Below are positions 1-8,795 of a stretch of DNA of 60,162 bases, in pieces; position 1 is the first letter of the stretch; every line of letters starts with the position of its first letter. Both the position numbers and the translations under genes were made by a program. The stretch is from Caballeronia cordobensis. GTDB lineage: Bacteria > Pseudomonadota > Gammaproteobacteria > Burkholderiales > Burkholderiaceae. The notes below the pieces were generated by a model that worked only from the letters and a program-made list of their open reading frames with translations, ran no database searches and was not told where the DNA came from. The stretch is taken from the NCBI RefSeq assembly GCF_001544575.2, contig NZ_FCNY02000031.1, positions 1 through 60,162 of the forward strand, in the 5' to 3' direction.

Positions 1-390
1 GCACGGTCTGACAAGCCAGTGCGCGAAGCGCGCTGGTTCAGCACGAAATAGCTTCGGCACAGCGCTACGCGCTGCCGCCGGGTATGCAAGGGAAACCCAT
101 CGGCCGCGAAGCGGGCCGGAGCTTGAAATGGCTGCACCAGTTCGCTAAGCGGCGCGAAGCGACGGACCGTGCGCGATCCAAGCCCGATGGGTCTTGTGAG
201 GGCACTCTTTAGGCGAGGGCCGTTCCCGGAGGAGAAGAGTGGCCAACGTGCGTGTGACCGCGGGCGGTGAGAAAGCTGCTTTCTTTGGTGACTTTCTTTG
301 CAGCAGCAAAGAAAGTTACCCCCGCCCCGGGGAGGGGCAGTGCAAATAGACCGACAAGAATTCAGGCTTCCACGACATCAAAAAACAAAC
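1..390. other. Gene-free stretch with several inverted repeats
   Basis: No open frame with gene-like features was found here. Inverted elements are visible: ACCCATCGG at 95-103 pairs perfectly with CCGATGGGT at 184-192, a short CGGCCGC/GCGGGCCG pair lies at 101-118, and a strong hairpin lies at 287-320. The density of paired arms and the hairpin resemble the dispersed intergenic repeats common in Burkholderia-group genomes, but that is inference from memory. No upstream gene of a Liv operon is present. Confidence 0.55.
287..320. repeat. 15-bp inverted repeat (hairpin) upstream of livF
   Basis: GGTGACTTTCTTTGC at 287-301 pairs with GCAAAGAAAGTTACC at 306-320 across a 4-base loop, with one mismatch that becomes a G-T pair in RNA. 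It is followed by a GC-rich GCCCC/GGGGC pair at 324-338. The CTTTCTTTG...CAAAGAAAG core is familiar as a dispersed repeat in Paraburkholderia-type genomes. There is no U-tract, so it is not a typical terminator. Confidence 0.6.
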
Positions 391-1125
391 ATGCTGACGA
401 TAAAAAACCTCCACGCCGGCTACGGCAAAGTCAAAGTCCTCCACGGAATTTCGCTAACCGTGCCGAAGGCAAAAGTCGTGACCCTGATCGGTTCCAACGG
501 CGCAGGCAAAACCACGACCATGCGCGCCATCTCCGGCATGATCAAGCCAACAGAAGGCGAGATCACCATGGGCCTCGGCAATGAAACAAAGCGCATCGAC
601 TCGCTAGACTCGCACAAGATCGCGCGCCTGGGCCTCGCCCATTCCCCCGAAGGCAGACGCGTCTTCGCCACGATGTCCGTCACCGATAACCTGCTGCTAG
701 GCGCCTTCCCACGCCTCACCTGGTCAAGACCGAAAGGCGACATCAACGGCGATCTCGAACGCGCGATCGAGCTATTCCCGCGCCTGAAAGAACGCCGCAA
801 TCAACTCGCGGGCACGCTCTCCGGCGGCGAACAGCAAATGCTCGCCATGGCGCGCGCGATCATGCTCAATCCCGATCTCGTCCTGCTCGACGAACCGTCG
901 ATGGGCCTCGCGCCCATTCTCGTCGATGAAGTGTTCCGCATCATCGAGCGCCTGAAAGCCGACGGCGTCACGATGCTGCTGGTCGAGCAGTTCGCCGCCG
1001 CCGCGCTGAATGTCGCGGATTACGGCTACGTGCTGGAAAACGGCCGCGTCGCCACGCACGGCCCCGCCGAGCAACTGCGCAACGATCCCTCCGTCAAGGC
1101 GGCGTATCTCGGCGCGAGTCACTGA
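391..1125 (+). CDS. livF: Branched-chain amino acid ABC transporter ATP-binding protein (LivF type)
   Basis: This is a nucleotide-binding subunit of a Liv-type importer, expected to drive uptake of branched-chain or related amino acids from the cytoplasmic face. The 244-residue product has Walker A GSNGAGKT at 34-41, the LSGGEQ signature at 143-148, Walker B LVLLDE at 163-168 and LLVEQ in the H-loop position, all as in LivF. ATG 391 is preferred because LivF proteins begin close to the MLTIKNL-like strand; the in-frame extension upstream runs into repeat sequence. LivF usually follows livG directly, but here only repeat-rich DNA precedes it, so its membrane partners are not next door. A stand-alone ATPase or an operon interrupted by the repeat are both possible. 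Confidence 0.85.
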   Translation: MLTIKNLHAGYGKVKVLHGISLTVPKAKVVTLIGSNGAGKTTTMRAISGMIKPTEGEITMGLGNETKRIDSLDSHKIARLGLAHSPEGRRVFATMSVTDNLLLGAFPRLTWSRPKGDINGDLERAIELFPRLKERRNQLAGTLSGGEQQMLAMARAIMLNPDLVLLDEPSMGLAPILVDEVFRIIERLKADGVTMLLVEQFAAAALNVADYGYVLENGRVATHGPAEQLRNDPSVKAAYLGASH

Positions 1126-1215
1126 TTGCCGCACTGCGCAAAAGGAACGAAACAATACGCTCTATCATGGTGAAGGCGCGAAGACGCCTGTCCGACATCC
1201 TCACAAGGAGCTGCC

Positions 1216-2052
1216 ATGATCAGCGGCAAGACCACTCTGATTGCTCATCTCGGCTACCCGACCGAAGCGTTCAAGGCGCCGATGATCTATAACCCATGGT
1301 TCGACAAGCAGGGCATCGACGCCGTCGTCGTGCCGATGGGCGTCAAACCCGAGGATTACGTCGCGTTCCTGCCGCATCTGTTCAAGCTGACCAACATCCG
1401 CGGCGCGCTCGTCACCATGCCGCACAAGATCACGACCGTCGGCCTGATGGACGAAGTGAGCCCGACCGCGCGCATCGCCGGGGCCTGCAATGCGATCCTG
1501 AAGCGCCCGGACGGCACGCTCGTCGGCGACCAGTTCGATGGCGCGGGCTTCGTGCGCGGCGTCGAACGCAAAGGCCGCAAGCTCGCGGGCACGCGCGTGC
1601 TCGTGCTCGGCAGCGGCGGCGTCGGCTCGCCGATCGCCGCATCGCTCGCGGCCGCGGGCGTCGCCGAACTCGCGGTCTTCGACACCAATACGGCTTCCGT
1701 CGATGGCCTCGCGTCGCGCTTGCGCGAGCATTATCCCGCACTCGTCGTGAGGACCGACACGAAAGACCCCGACGGCTTCGACGTGATCGTGAACGCGACG
1801 CCCCTCGGCATGAAAGACAGCGACCCGCTGCCGTTCGATATCGATCGAATCGCGCCGGGCACGTTCGTCGGTGAAGTCGTGATGAAGTCGGAGTACACGC
1901 CGCTTTTGCGCGCGGCAAAGGAAAAGGGCTGCGCCGTGCAGGTCGGCACGGACATGCTTTTCGAAATGATCCCGGCGTATCTCGAGTTTTTCGGCTACGG
2001 CACCGCCACCGCCGACGATTTGCGCGCCGTCGCGCAAATCAAGTACGCGTAA
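1216..2052 (+). CDS. Shikimate dehydrogenase-family oxidoreductase, divergent substrate site
   Basis: The AroE/YdiB family reduces 3-dehydroshikimate or a relative with NAD(P)H. This 278-residue protein keeps the catalytic lysine K71 in VTMPHK, the paired aspartate D108 in GDQFDGAG and the dinucleotide loop GSGGVG at 132-137. The N-terminal S-x-S motif that binds the shikimate carboxylate in AroE is absent: the equivalent segment reads YPTEAFKAP at about 14-22. The enzyme may therefore act on quinate or another acid rather than serve the shikimate pathway. ATG 1216 follows AAGGAG at good spacing. It starts 90 bases after livF on the same strand and could be co-transcribed with it. Confidence 0.8.
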   Translation: MISGKTTLIAHLGYPTEAFKAPMIYNPWFDKQGIDAVVVPMGVKPEDYVAFLPHLFKLTNIRGALVTMPHKITTVGLMDEVSPTARIAGACNAILKRPDGTLVGDQFDGAGFVRGVERKGRKLAGTRVLVLGSGGVGSPIAASLAAAGVAELAVFDTNTASVDGLASRLREHYPALVVRTDTKDPDGFDVIVNATPLGMKDSDPLPFDIDRIAPGTFVGEVVMKSEYTPLLRAAKEKGCAVQVGTDMLFEMIPAYLEFFGYGTATADDLRAVAQIKYA

Positions 2053-2170
2053 AGCTTCTCGAACGCGCATCCGTTTCTATACTCTTATCGACACAGCAAC
2101 GCAGACGCTCATCCTCTGACAAATAGGTGGCTCGCGAATCTCGGCGGCCTGAACAATGCAGGGAGGAATC

Positions 2171-4096
2171 ATGGGATCGACTGCACCCGGCGTGCCGGCC
2201 GACGACAAGCACGCGCCCGAGCCGCACGGCCATCCGGCATTGCTGGGGCTTTCGCTCGCGGCATTGGGCGTCGTCTATGGCGATATCGGCACGAGCCCGC
2301 TCTATACGCTCAAAACCGTGTTCGATCCCGCGGGCGGCCTGCCGTTGCAGCCCGCGAACGTCATCGGCATCGTCTCGCTGATCTTCTGGTCGCTCACGGT
2401 CATCGTTTCGCTCAAGTACGTCACGCTGATCCTGCGCGCCAACAATCATGGCGAAGGCGGCATCATGGCGCTGCTCGCGCTGGCGGCGTCGTCGGTGGAA
2501 TCGAAGAAGCGGCTGAAGCACGTGCTGTTGCTCATCGGCGTGATGGGCGCGGCGCTCTTTTACGGCGATGGCGTCATCACGCCCGCCATTTCCGTGCTGA
2601 GCGCGGTGGAGGGCCTCGAAGTGGCCGCGCCGATGCTGCAGCCGTATGTCGTGCCCCTGACGCTCGTCGCGCTCATCGCGCTCTTCGTGATGCAGAAGCA
2701 CGGCACCTCGGGCATCGGCGCGGTGTTCGGGCCGGTCATGGTGCTGTGGTTCATCGTGCTGGCGGTATCAGGCATCGTGAACATCAAGGATGCGCCGCAT
2801 ATCCTCACCGCGCTGAATCCGCTCGAAGGCCTCGCGTTCGGCCTGCATCATCGCTGGCTCGCCTTCGTCGCGCTCGGCGCGGTCGTGCTCTCGCTCACGG
2901 GCGCGGAAGCGCTCTATGCCGACATGGGCCACTTCGGCTCGCGGCCGATTCGCCTGACCTGGTTCGCCGTCGTCTTTCCCGCGCTCGCGCTGAACTATCT
3001 CGGGCAGGGCGCGCTACTGATCGCCGATCCGAGCGCACTGCAAAATCCGTTCTATCGGCTCTTTCCGTCGTGGATGCTTTATCCGATGGTCGTGCTGTCC
3101 ACCATCGCGACCGTGATCGCGTCGCAGGCCGTGATCTCCGGCACTTACTCGATGACCAAGCAGGCGATGCAGCTCGGCTTTCTGCCGCGCATGAGCGTGG
3201 TGTACACGTCGGCGAGAGAGATCGGTCAGATCTATGTGCCGGGCATCAACTGGACGCTGCTGCTCGCGGTCGTGGCCGCCGTGCTCGGCTTCGGCTCGTC
3301 GACCGCGCTCGGTTCCGCATACGGCATCGCCGTGACGGGCACGATGCTCATCACGACCGTGCTGACCTTTTTCGTGATCCGCTACGCCTGGGGCTACAAC
3401 TGGGCGCTATGCCTGTTCGCGACTTCGTTCTTCTTCATCATCGACGCGATGTTCTTCTCCGCGAATTGCCTGAAGATCAGGGAGGGCGGCTGGTTTCCGG
3501 TCGTGATCGGCCTCGTGATGTTCACGATCATGGCGACCTGGGGACGCGGCGCGCAGATGATGATTCAGGAAGCGCGCGCGCGCGCGGGCGCGGCGCCGCT
3601 CAAGCCGTTTCTCGCGAATCTGATCGCGCATTCGCCCGCGCGCGTGGAAGGCACCGCCATCTTCATGTCGAACGATCCCGAAGGCGTGCCGCATTCGCTG
3701 ATCAACAACCTCATGCATAACCGCGTGCTGCACGAGCATACGGTGTTTCTGACGGTCGCGACCGAACCCGTGCCGTGGGTCGACGAGGGCCGCCGCGTGG
3801 TCTTGCAGGCGCTCGGCGAGGGCTGCTTTCAGGTGACGGTGAACTACGGTTTCAAGGACGAAGTGGATCTGCCCGCCGCGCTGGAAAAATGCCGGCCCTC
3901 GGGCGTGAAATTCGACCGCGCCACGAGTTCGTATTTCCTGTCGCGCGCGACCGTCGTGCCGACGCCGGGCACCGGCATGGCGTTATGGCGCGAGCGGCTG
4001 TTCGCGATCATGCTGCACAATGTGGGGAACGTCGCGGCCTATTTGCGCCTGCCCGCCGATCGCGTGATCGAGCTTGGCGCGCGTGTCGAGATATGA
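2171..4096 (+). CDS. kup: Low-affinity potassium transporter Kup
   Basis: Kup/HAK/KUP-family proton-coupled K+ uptake protein of the inner membrane. The product is about 641 residues, close to the usual 620-640. It has the family hallmark VVYGDIGTSPLYT in the first membrane helix, a hydrophobic N-terminal two-thirds of about 12 helices, and a cytosolic C-terminal domain from about residue 480. Two in-frame ATGs exist, at 2156 and 2171. The second is chosen because GGGAGGAA sits at the right distance before it. The short leader to residue 25 is polar and His/Pro-rich. No partner gene is evident and it appears monocistronic. Confidence 0.95.
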   Translation: MGSTAPGVPADDKHAPEPHGHPALLGLSLAALGVVYGDIGTSPLYTLKTVFDPAGGLPLQPANVIGIVSLIFWSLTVIVSLKYVTLILRANNHGEGGIMALLALAASSVESKKRLKHVLLLIGVMGAALFYGDGVITPAISVLSAVEGLEVAAPMLQPYVVPLTLVALIALFVMQKHGTSGIGAVFGPVMVLWFIVLAVSGIVNIKDAPHILTALNPLEGLAFGLHHRWLAFVALGAVVLSLTGAEALYADMGHFGSRPIRLTWFAVVFPALALNYLGQGALLIADPSALQNPFYRLFPSWMLYPMVVLSTIATVIASQAVISGTYSMTKQAMQLGFLPRMSVVYTSAREIGQIYVPGINWTLLLAVVAAVLGFGSSTALGSAYGIAVTGTMLITTVLTFFVIRYAWGYNWALCLFATSFFFIIDAMFFSANCLKIREGGWFPVVIGLVMFTIMATWGRGAQMMIQEARARAGAAPLKPFLANLIAHSPARVEGTAIFMSNDPEGVPHSLINNLMHNRVLHEHTVFLTVATEPVPWVDEGRRVVLQALGEGCFQVTVNYGFKDEVDLPAALEKCRPSGVKFDRATSSYFLSRATVVPTPGTGMALWRERLFAIMLHNVGNVAAYLRLPADRVIELGARVEI

Positions 4097-4193
4097 CTGC
4101 GCAAATCGGCTGATCTGCGTGCTTTGGACGCAAGCATGCCACGCGACGGGGAGCGAGACTGACGACAAGACAACGCCGCGCACAGGAGACGCC

Positions 4194-6194
4194 ATGACCG
4201 CCAGCAGCACGCCGACCCGCCATCCGTTTCCCTCCACCACGCGTCTGGTCGAGCGCGGCAAGATCGTGTCGGCGCGCGAGGCCGTGCGCCTGATCCGCTC
4301 GGGAGACACGATCGCGACGAGCGGCTTCGTCGGCATCGGCTTCGCGGAGGAAGTCGCGATCGCGCTGGAAGAACGGTTCGTCGAAGGCGCGGACCCCATT
4401 GCCGGACTGACGCTCGTGTATGCGGCCGGTCAGGGTGACGGCCGCACGAAAGGCCTGAATCATCTCGCGCACGAAGGCCTCGTGAAGCGCGTGATCGGCG
4501 GCCATTGGGGCCTCGTGCCGGGCTTGCAGAAGATGGCGATCGATAACCTCATCGAAGCCTATAACTTGCCGCAAGGCGTGATTTCGCAGCTCTTTCGCGA
4601 TATCGCCGCGCACCGGCCGGGGCAGCTTTCGACGGTCGGGCTCGGCACCTTCGTCGATCCGCGCAACGGCGGCGGCAAGCTCAATGCGCGCACGACGGAA
4701 GACCTCGTGCGGCTCATGCCCATCGACGGCACGGATTATCTTTACTACAAGACCTTCCCGATCGATGTCGCGATCGTGCGCGGCACCACGGCCGATCTCA
4801 ACGGCAACGTCACGATGGAAAAGGAGGCGCTGACGCTCGAAGCGCTTTCCATCGCCATGGCCGCGCGCAATTCCGGCGGCATCGTGATCGCGCAAGTCGA
4901 GCGGCTCGCCGAATCGAACACGCTCAATTCGCGTCAGGTGAAGATTCCTGGCGTGATGGTCGATTGCGTCGTGCTCGCGAAACCCGACAACCATTGGCAG
5001 ACGTTCGGCGAGCAGTACAGCGCGGCGTTTTCGAGCGAATTGCGCGTAGCCGCGAGCTCCGTGCCGCCGATGGGCCTTACCGAGCGCAAGATCATCGCGC
5101 GCCGTGCCGCCTTCGAGTTGATGGCGAACAGCATCGTGAATCTCGGCATCGGCATGCCGGAAGGCATCGCGAGCGTGGCGAACGAAGAGCAGGTGATCGA
5201 TCTCTTCACGATGACGACCGAGCCCGGCGTGATCGGCGGCATTCCGGCTGGCGGCCTCAACTTCGGCGCGGCGACGAATACGCAGGCAATCATCGATCAG
5301 CCGTATCAGTTCGATTTCTACGATGGCGGCGGCCTCGATATCGCCTTCCTCGGTCTCGCGCAGGCGGACCGCGAAGGCAATCTCAACGTGAGCAAGTTCG
5401 GCCCGAAGCTCGCGGGCGCGGGCGGCTTCATCAACATCAGCCAGGCGGCGAAAAAGGTCGTGTTCGTCGGCACGTTCAATGCGGGCAAGCTGGATGTGAC
5501 GATCGAAGACGGCCTGCTCAGGATCAATCGCGAAGGGGATTGCCGCAAGTTCGTCGATGCGGTCGAGCATCGCACCTTCAGCGGCCGTTACGCCGCCGAG
5601 CGCGGACAGCCCGTGCTGTATATCACCGAGCGCTGCGTGTTCGAGCTCACCGCTAAAGGACTCGCGCTGACGGAAGTGGCGCCCGGCATCGATATCGAGC
5701 GGGACATCGTCGCGCAAATGGGTTTCGCGCCGGTCATGGACACGCCGCCGCGTCTCATGGACGAACGCATTTTCCGCGATGCACCGATGGGCCTGCGCAA
5801 GATCCTGCTGAGTCTCGACCTGTCCGAACGCTTCAGCTACGACGCGGAGAAGCATCTCTTTTTCATCAACTTCGAAGGGCTCGAAGTCAAGAGCCTGAGC
5901 GATGTCGAAGCGATTCGCCGCGAAGTCGAAAAGCAATTGGCCGATGCCAAGACACGGCCACACGCGATCGTGAATTACGATAACTTTTCCATTCGCCCCG
6001 ATATGCTCGACGCCTATTCGGAGATGGTGACGAAACTCGTCGATGGTCATTACGACCGCGTGACGCGCTATACGACGAGCAGTTTCCTGCGCCTGAAACT
6101 GGGCGATGCATTGAAGCGCCGCGGCGTCGCGCCGTATATTTATGAAAGCCCGGAAGAAGCGCGCGACCACGAATCGAAGCGCGCTACCGAGTGA
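4194..6194 (+). CDS. Acyl-CoA:carboxylate CoA-transferase (YdiF/Pct type) with C-terminal extension
   Basis: Family I CoA-transferase with fused alpha and beta halves, moving CoA between acetate, propionate or 3-oxoacids. ATG 4194 follows an AGGAGA site and gives 666 residues. The alpha half (about 18-290) begins at the GDTIATSGFVGIGF segment. The beta half carries the catalytic glutamate E343 in TTEPGVIGG. YdiF/Pct enzymes are about 520 residues. Here an extra region from about 520 to 666 follows, with a run like KHLFFINFEGLEVKSL and a later conserved-looking NYDNF segment, possibly an STAS-like or regulatory fold. It starts 97 bases after kup on the same strand. A complete antisense frame opposite it is a codon shadow. 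Confidence 0.85.
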   Translation: MTASSTPTRHPFPSTTRLVERGKIVSAREAVRLIRSGDTIATSGFVGIGFAEEVAIALEERFVEGADPIAGLTLVYAAGQGDGRTKGLNHLAHEGLVKRVIGGHWGLVPGLQKMAIDNLIEAYNLPQGVISQLFRDIAAHRPGQLSTVGLGTFVDPRNGGGKLNARTTEDLVRLMPIDGTDYLYYKTFPIDVAIVRGTTADLNGNVTMEKEALTLEALSIAMAARNSGGIVIAQVERLAESNTLNSRQVKIPGVMVDCVVLAKPDNHWQTFGEQYSAAFSSELRVAASSVPPMGLTERKIIARRAAFELMANSIVNLGIGMPEGIASVANEEQVIDLFTMTTEPGVIGGIPAGGLNFGAATNTQAIIDQPYQFDFYDGGGLDIAFLGLAQADREGNLNVSKFGPKLAGAGGFINISQAAKKVVFVGTFNAGKLDVTIEDGLLRINREGDCRKFVDAVEHRTFSGRYAAERGQPVLYITERCVFELTAKGLALTEVAPGIDIERDIVAQMGFAPVMDTPPRLMDERIFRDAPMGLRKILLSLDLSERFSYDAEKHLFFINFEGLEVKSLSDVEAIRREVEKQLADAKTRPHAIVNYDNFSIRPDMLDAYSEMVTKLVDGHYDRVTRYTTSSFLRLKLGDALKRRGVAPYIYESPEEARDHESKRATE

Positions 6195-6215
6195 AAGCAA
6201 CGGGCCTTGGCGCCG

Positions 6216-7712
6216 TCACGATGCGTCGCGTCGATTGCGCAGCTTGCTATGGCGTATGCCATACGCAAAGTAGATCACGACGCCGATCGCCATCCAGATG
6301 ACGAGGCGTATCCACGTATCGGCGGGTAAGCCTGACATCAGAAAGAGCGAGGACAGCGCACCGAGCGGCGCGACGATGAACACGGCGGGCGTCTTGAACG
6401 CGCGCTCCAGATTCGGCTGCGTGATGCGCAGCACGAGCACGCCGACGCACACGACCATGAACGCGAACAGCGTGCCGATGCTGACGAGCTCGCCGACGAG
6501 CCCTATCGGCAGCGTCCCCGCGAGAATCATCACGATGATGCCGGTGACGATCGTCGTGATGTACGGCGTACGAAAGCGCGGGTGAATCTTAGAAGCGAAC
6601 GGCGGCAAAAGGCCGTCTTTCGCCATCGTATAGAAGATGCGCGGCTGCGAAAGGAGCAGCACGAGAATCACGGAAGTCAGGCCGAAGATCGCGCCGAGCT
6701 TCACGATGGGCGAGAGCCAGCGCATGCCGATCGCATCGACGCCGACGGCGATCGGGTCCGCTACGTTGAGCTTGTCGTACGGCACGATGCCCGTCAGGAC
6801 ATACGCCACGAGCACGTAGAGAATCGTGCAAATCGTAAGCGAGCCGAGCAGGCCGATGGGCATGTCGCGCCTCGGGTTGCGCGTTTCCTGCGCCACGCAT
6901 GACACGGAATCGAAGCCGATATAGGCAAAGAATACGACCGCCGCGCCGCGCAGCACACCGCTCATGCCGAACACGCCGGATTCGCCCGTATTCGGCGGCA
7001 GGAACGCGCCCGTGGGGTTCTGCGCGGTGACCCAGTGCGCCTTGTCCACATACGCGAAGCCCGCGGCAATGAACGCGAGCACGATCAGCACCTTGATGAC
7101 CACGATCACACTGTTCACGCGCGCCGACTCACGTATGCCGATCACGAGCAGCATCGTGATGAGCCCGACGACAACCATCGCGGGCACGTTGAGTATCGCG
7201 CCGGCGTGGCTCCAGCCATGTCCCGGCTCGTAAGCGAAGGGCGCTTTCGACAACTGCTCCGGTATGTCGATGCCGAGCGAATGCAGAAAGCTCACCACAT
7301 AGCCCGACCAGCCGATCGCGACCGTCGTCGCGCCGACGGCATATTCGAGAATCAGATCCCAGCCGATGAGCCAGGCGATCAGTTCGCCCATCGTCGCATA
7401 GGCATACGTGTAGGCGCTGCCCGAGACCGGCACCGTCGAGGCCATTTCGGCGTAGCAGAGGCCCGCGAGCGCGCAGACGATCGCGCCCAGCACGAACGAA
7501 ATGGTGATGGCGGGACCGGCGTTGGTCGCCGCCGCGTGACCGGTCAGCACGAAGATCCCCGCGCCGATGATGCAGCCGATGCCGAGCAGGGTGACATCGA
7601 GCCCGGTGAGCGAGCGGGTGAGCGCATGGCCGCCGTGTTCCTGAAGCACTTCTTCGGTTTCGGCCGCTTCGCTCTGCAGCGCAGCGACGGATTTTCTTTG
7701 CATGACGGTCAC
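6216..7712 (-). CDS. APC-family amino acid permease (cationic amino acid transporter type)
   Basis: Inner-membrane amino acid/proton transporter of the APC superfamily. The 498-residue product has the unwound first-helix motif IGCIIGAGIFVLTG, about 12 hydrophobic segments, and the FFAYIGFDSVS block in the sixth helix typical of the YhdG/CAT branch. The start is GTG at 7712, five bases after AGGAGG. The nearby ATG at 7703 would sit 14 bases from that site and is less likely. The gene converges with the CoA-transferase gene 21 bases away and is divergent from the peroxiredoxin gene. Substrate cannot be read from sequence; basic or bulky amino acids are typical. Confidence 0.9.
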   Translation of the reverse strand: MTVMQRKSVAALQSEAAETEEVLQEHGGHALTRSLTGLDVTLLGIGCIIGAGIFVLTGHAAATNAGPAITISFVLGAIVCALAGLCYAEMASTVPVSGSAYTYAYATMGELIAWLIGWDLILEYAVGATTVAIGWSGYVVSFLHSLGIDIPEQLSKAPFAYEPGHGWSHAGAILNVPAMVVVGLITMLLVIGIRESARVNSVIVVIKVLIVLAFIAAGFAYVDKAHWVTAQNPTGAFLPPNTGESGVFGMSGVLRGAAVVFFAYIGFDSVSCVAQETRNPRRDMPIGLLGSLTICTILYVLVAYVLTGIVPYDKLNVADPIAVGVDAIGMRWLSPIVKLGAIFGLTSVILVLLLSQPRIFYTMAKDGLLPPFASKIHPRFRTPYITTIVTGIIVMILAGTLPIGLVGELVSIGTLFAFMVVCVGVLVLRITQPNLERAFKTPAVFIVAPLGALSSLFLMSGLPADTWIRLVIWMAIGVVIYFAYGIRHSKLRNRRDAS

Positions 7713-7988
7713 GATCGCCTCCTGTGCGCTACGGCCGCACGTTGGTTCTGAGTTGATGTCGTTTCGTGATAGCAGATTTTGCAGCGGAATTCGAGCGCGA
7801 CCCGATGCGCGATCCGTATGGCAAGGGCATTTTTAAGCGTACGCTCGTTCAGCGGCGAACGGCAGGACGATGCGGCAGCACGAAGCGTGCCTTGCATGCC
7901 GATGCGCCTTGAAAGGCCATGAGAACGCAAGACCCCACGGCGCTCAAGGGCAAAAACGGGCCGCTTCGGGCACCGATGCGCCGCGCAC

Positions 7989-7994
7989 TATAAT
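7989..7994 (+). promoter_or_regulatory. Probable -10 element for the peroxiredoxin gene
   Basis: A perfect TATAAT lies 91 bases upstream of the peroxiredoxin ATG in the otherwise gene-free divergent region 7713-8084. The matching -35 region is weak (TTCGGG-like), which would suit an activated promoter. Nothing else recognisable was found in this 370-base gap. Confidence 0.45.
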
Positions 7995-8084
7995 CGAACT
8001 CATAGTTGCGTTTCTCAATCCCGGAAACCGTTTTGCCGCGACGGCGGAACGTTCCCCGGACTTTCCCTCACGTGGAGATTTGAT

Positions 8085-8741
8085 ATGGCTATACGCATTG
8101 GTGATGAAGCTCCCGATTTCACGGCAGAGACGACCGAAGGCACGATCCGCTTCCACGAGTGGATCGGCGACAAGTGGGCCATCCTGTTCTCGCACCCGAA
8201 GGACTTCACGCCGGTCTGCACGACCGAACTCGGTTACATGGCCAAGCTCAAGCCCGAGTTCGACAAGCGCGGCACGAAGGTCATCGGCCTTTCGATCGAT
8301 CCGGTGACGAATCACTCGCAGTGGGCGAAGGACATCGAGGAAACGCAGGGCACCGCGGTCAATTATCCGATGATCGGCGACGCCGACCTCAACGTCGCGA
8401 AGCTCTACGACATGATCCACCCGAACGCGAGCGGCGCGAACCCGCGCACCGCGGCCGATAACGCGACCATTCGCGCAGTGTTCATCGTCGGTCCGGACAA
8501 GAAAGTGAAAGCCACGTTCACGTATCCGATGAGCGCGGGCCGTAACTTCGACGAAGTGCTGCGCCTGCTCGACGCGCTGCAACTGAACGCGAAGCACACG
8601 GTCGCGACGCCGGTGAACTGGAAACCGGGCGACGACGTGATCATCCCGACCTCGGTGTCGGATGACGACGCGAAGAAGAAGTACCCCGACGGCTTCAAGA
8701 CGCTGAAGCCTTATCTGCGCACCGTCGCGCAGCCGAAGTAA
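8085..8741 (+). CDS. 1-Cys peroxiredoxin (Prx6 type)
   Basis: Thiol peroxidase that reduces H2O2, organic peroxides or peroxynitrite in the cytosol. The 218-residue product has the peroxidatic cysteine C45 in FTPVCTTE and no other cysteine anywhere, so it must use an external thiol for recycling, as Prx6-type enzymes do. The C-terminal extension with VNWKPGDDVIIP near 195-207 is characteristic of that group. ATG 8085 is the only sensible start. It is transcribed alone: a strong hairpin terminator follows and a ferritin-like gene converges on it, making a small oxidative-stress neighbourhood. Confidence 0.92.
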   Translation: MAIRIGDEAPDFTAETTEGTIRFHEWIGDKWAILFSHPKDFTPVCTTELGYMAKLKPEFDKRGTKVIGLSIDPVTNHSQWAKDIEETQGTAVNYPMIGDADLNVAKLYDMIHPNASGANPRTAADNATIRAVFIVGPDKKVKATFTYPMSAGRNFDEVLRLLDALQLNAKHTVATPVNWKPGDDVIIPTSVSDDDAKKKYPDGFKTLKPYLRTVAQPK

Positions 8742-8762
8742 CGCGCTTTTTCGTGCGATGCG

Positions 8763-8794
8763 GCGCCGGCCCGCGCAATGCGGACCGGCGCTTT
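8763..8794 (+). terminator. Hairpin terminator after the peroxiredoxin gene
   Basis: GCGCCGG at 8763-8769 pairs with CCGGCGC at 8785-8791. An inner CCGC/GCGG pair extends the stem around a short loop, and TTT follows at 8792-8794. It lies between the peroxiredoxin stop and the convergent ferritin-like stop, so it may serve both directions. Confidence 0.7.
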
Positions 8795-8795
8795 G

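Noticed and set aside
4008..6200. 730-codon open frame on the minus strand opposite the CoA-transferase gene
   Set aside because: It mirrors the codon periodicity of the real gene, has no ribosome site, and its translation is a His/Arg/Asp-rich string with no domain.
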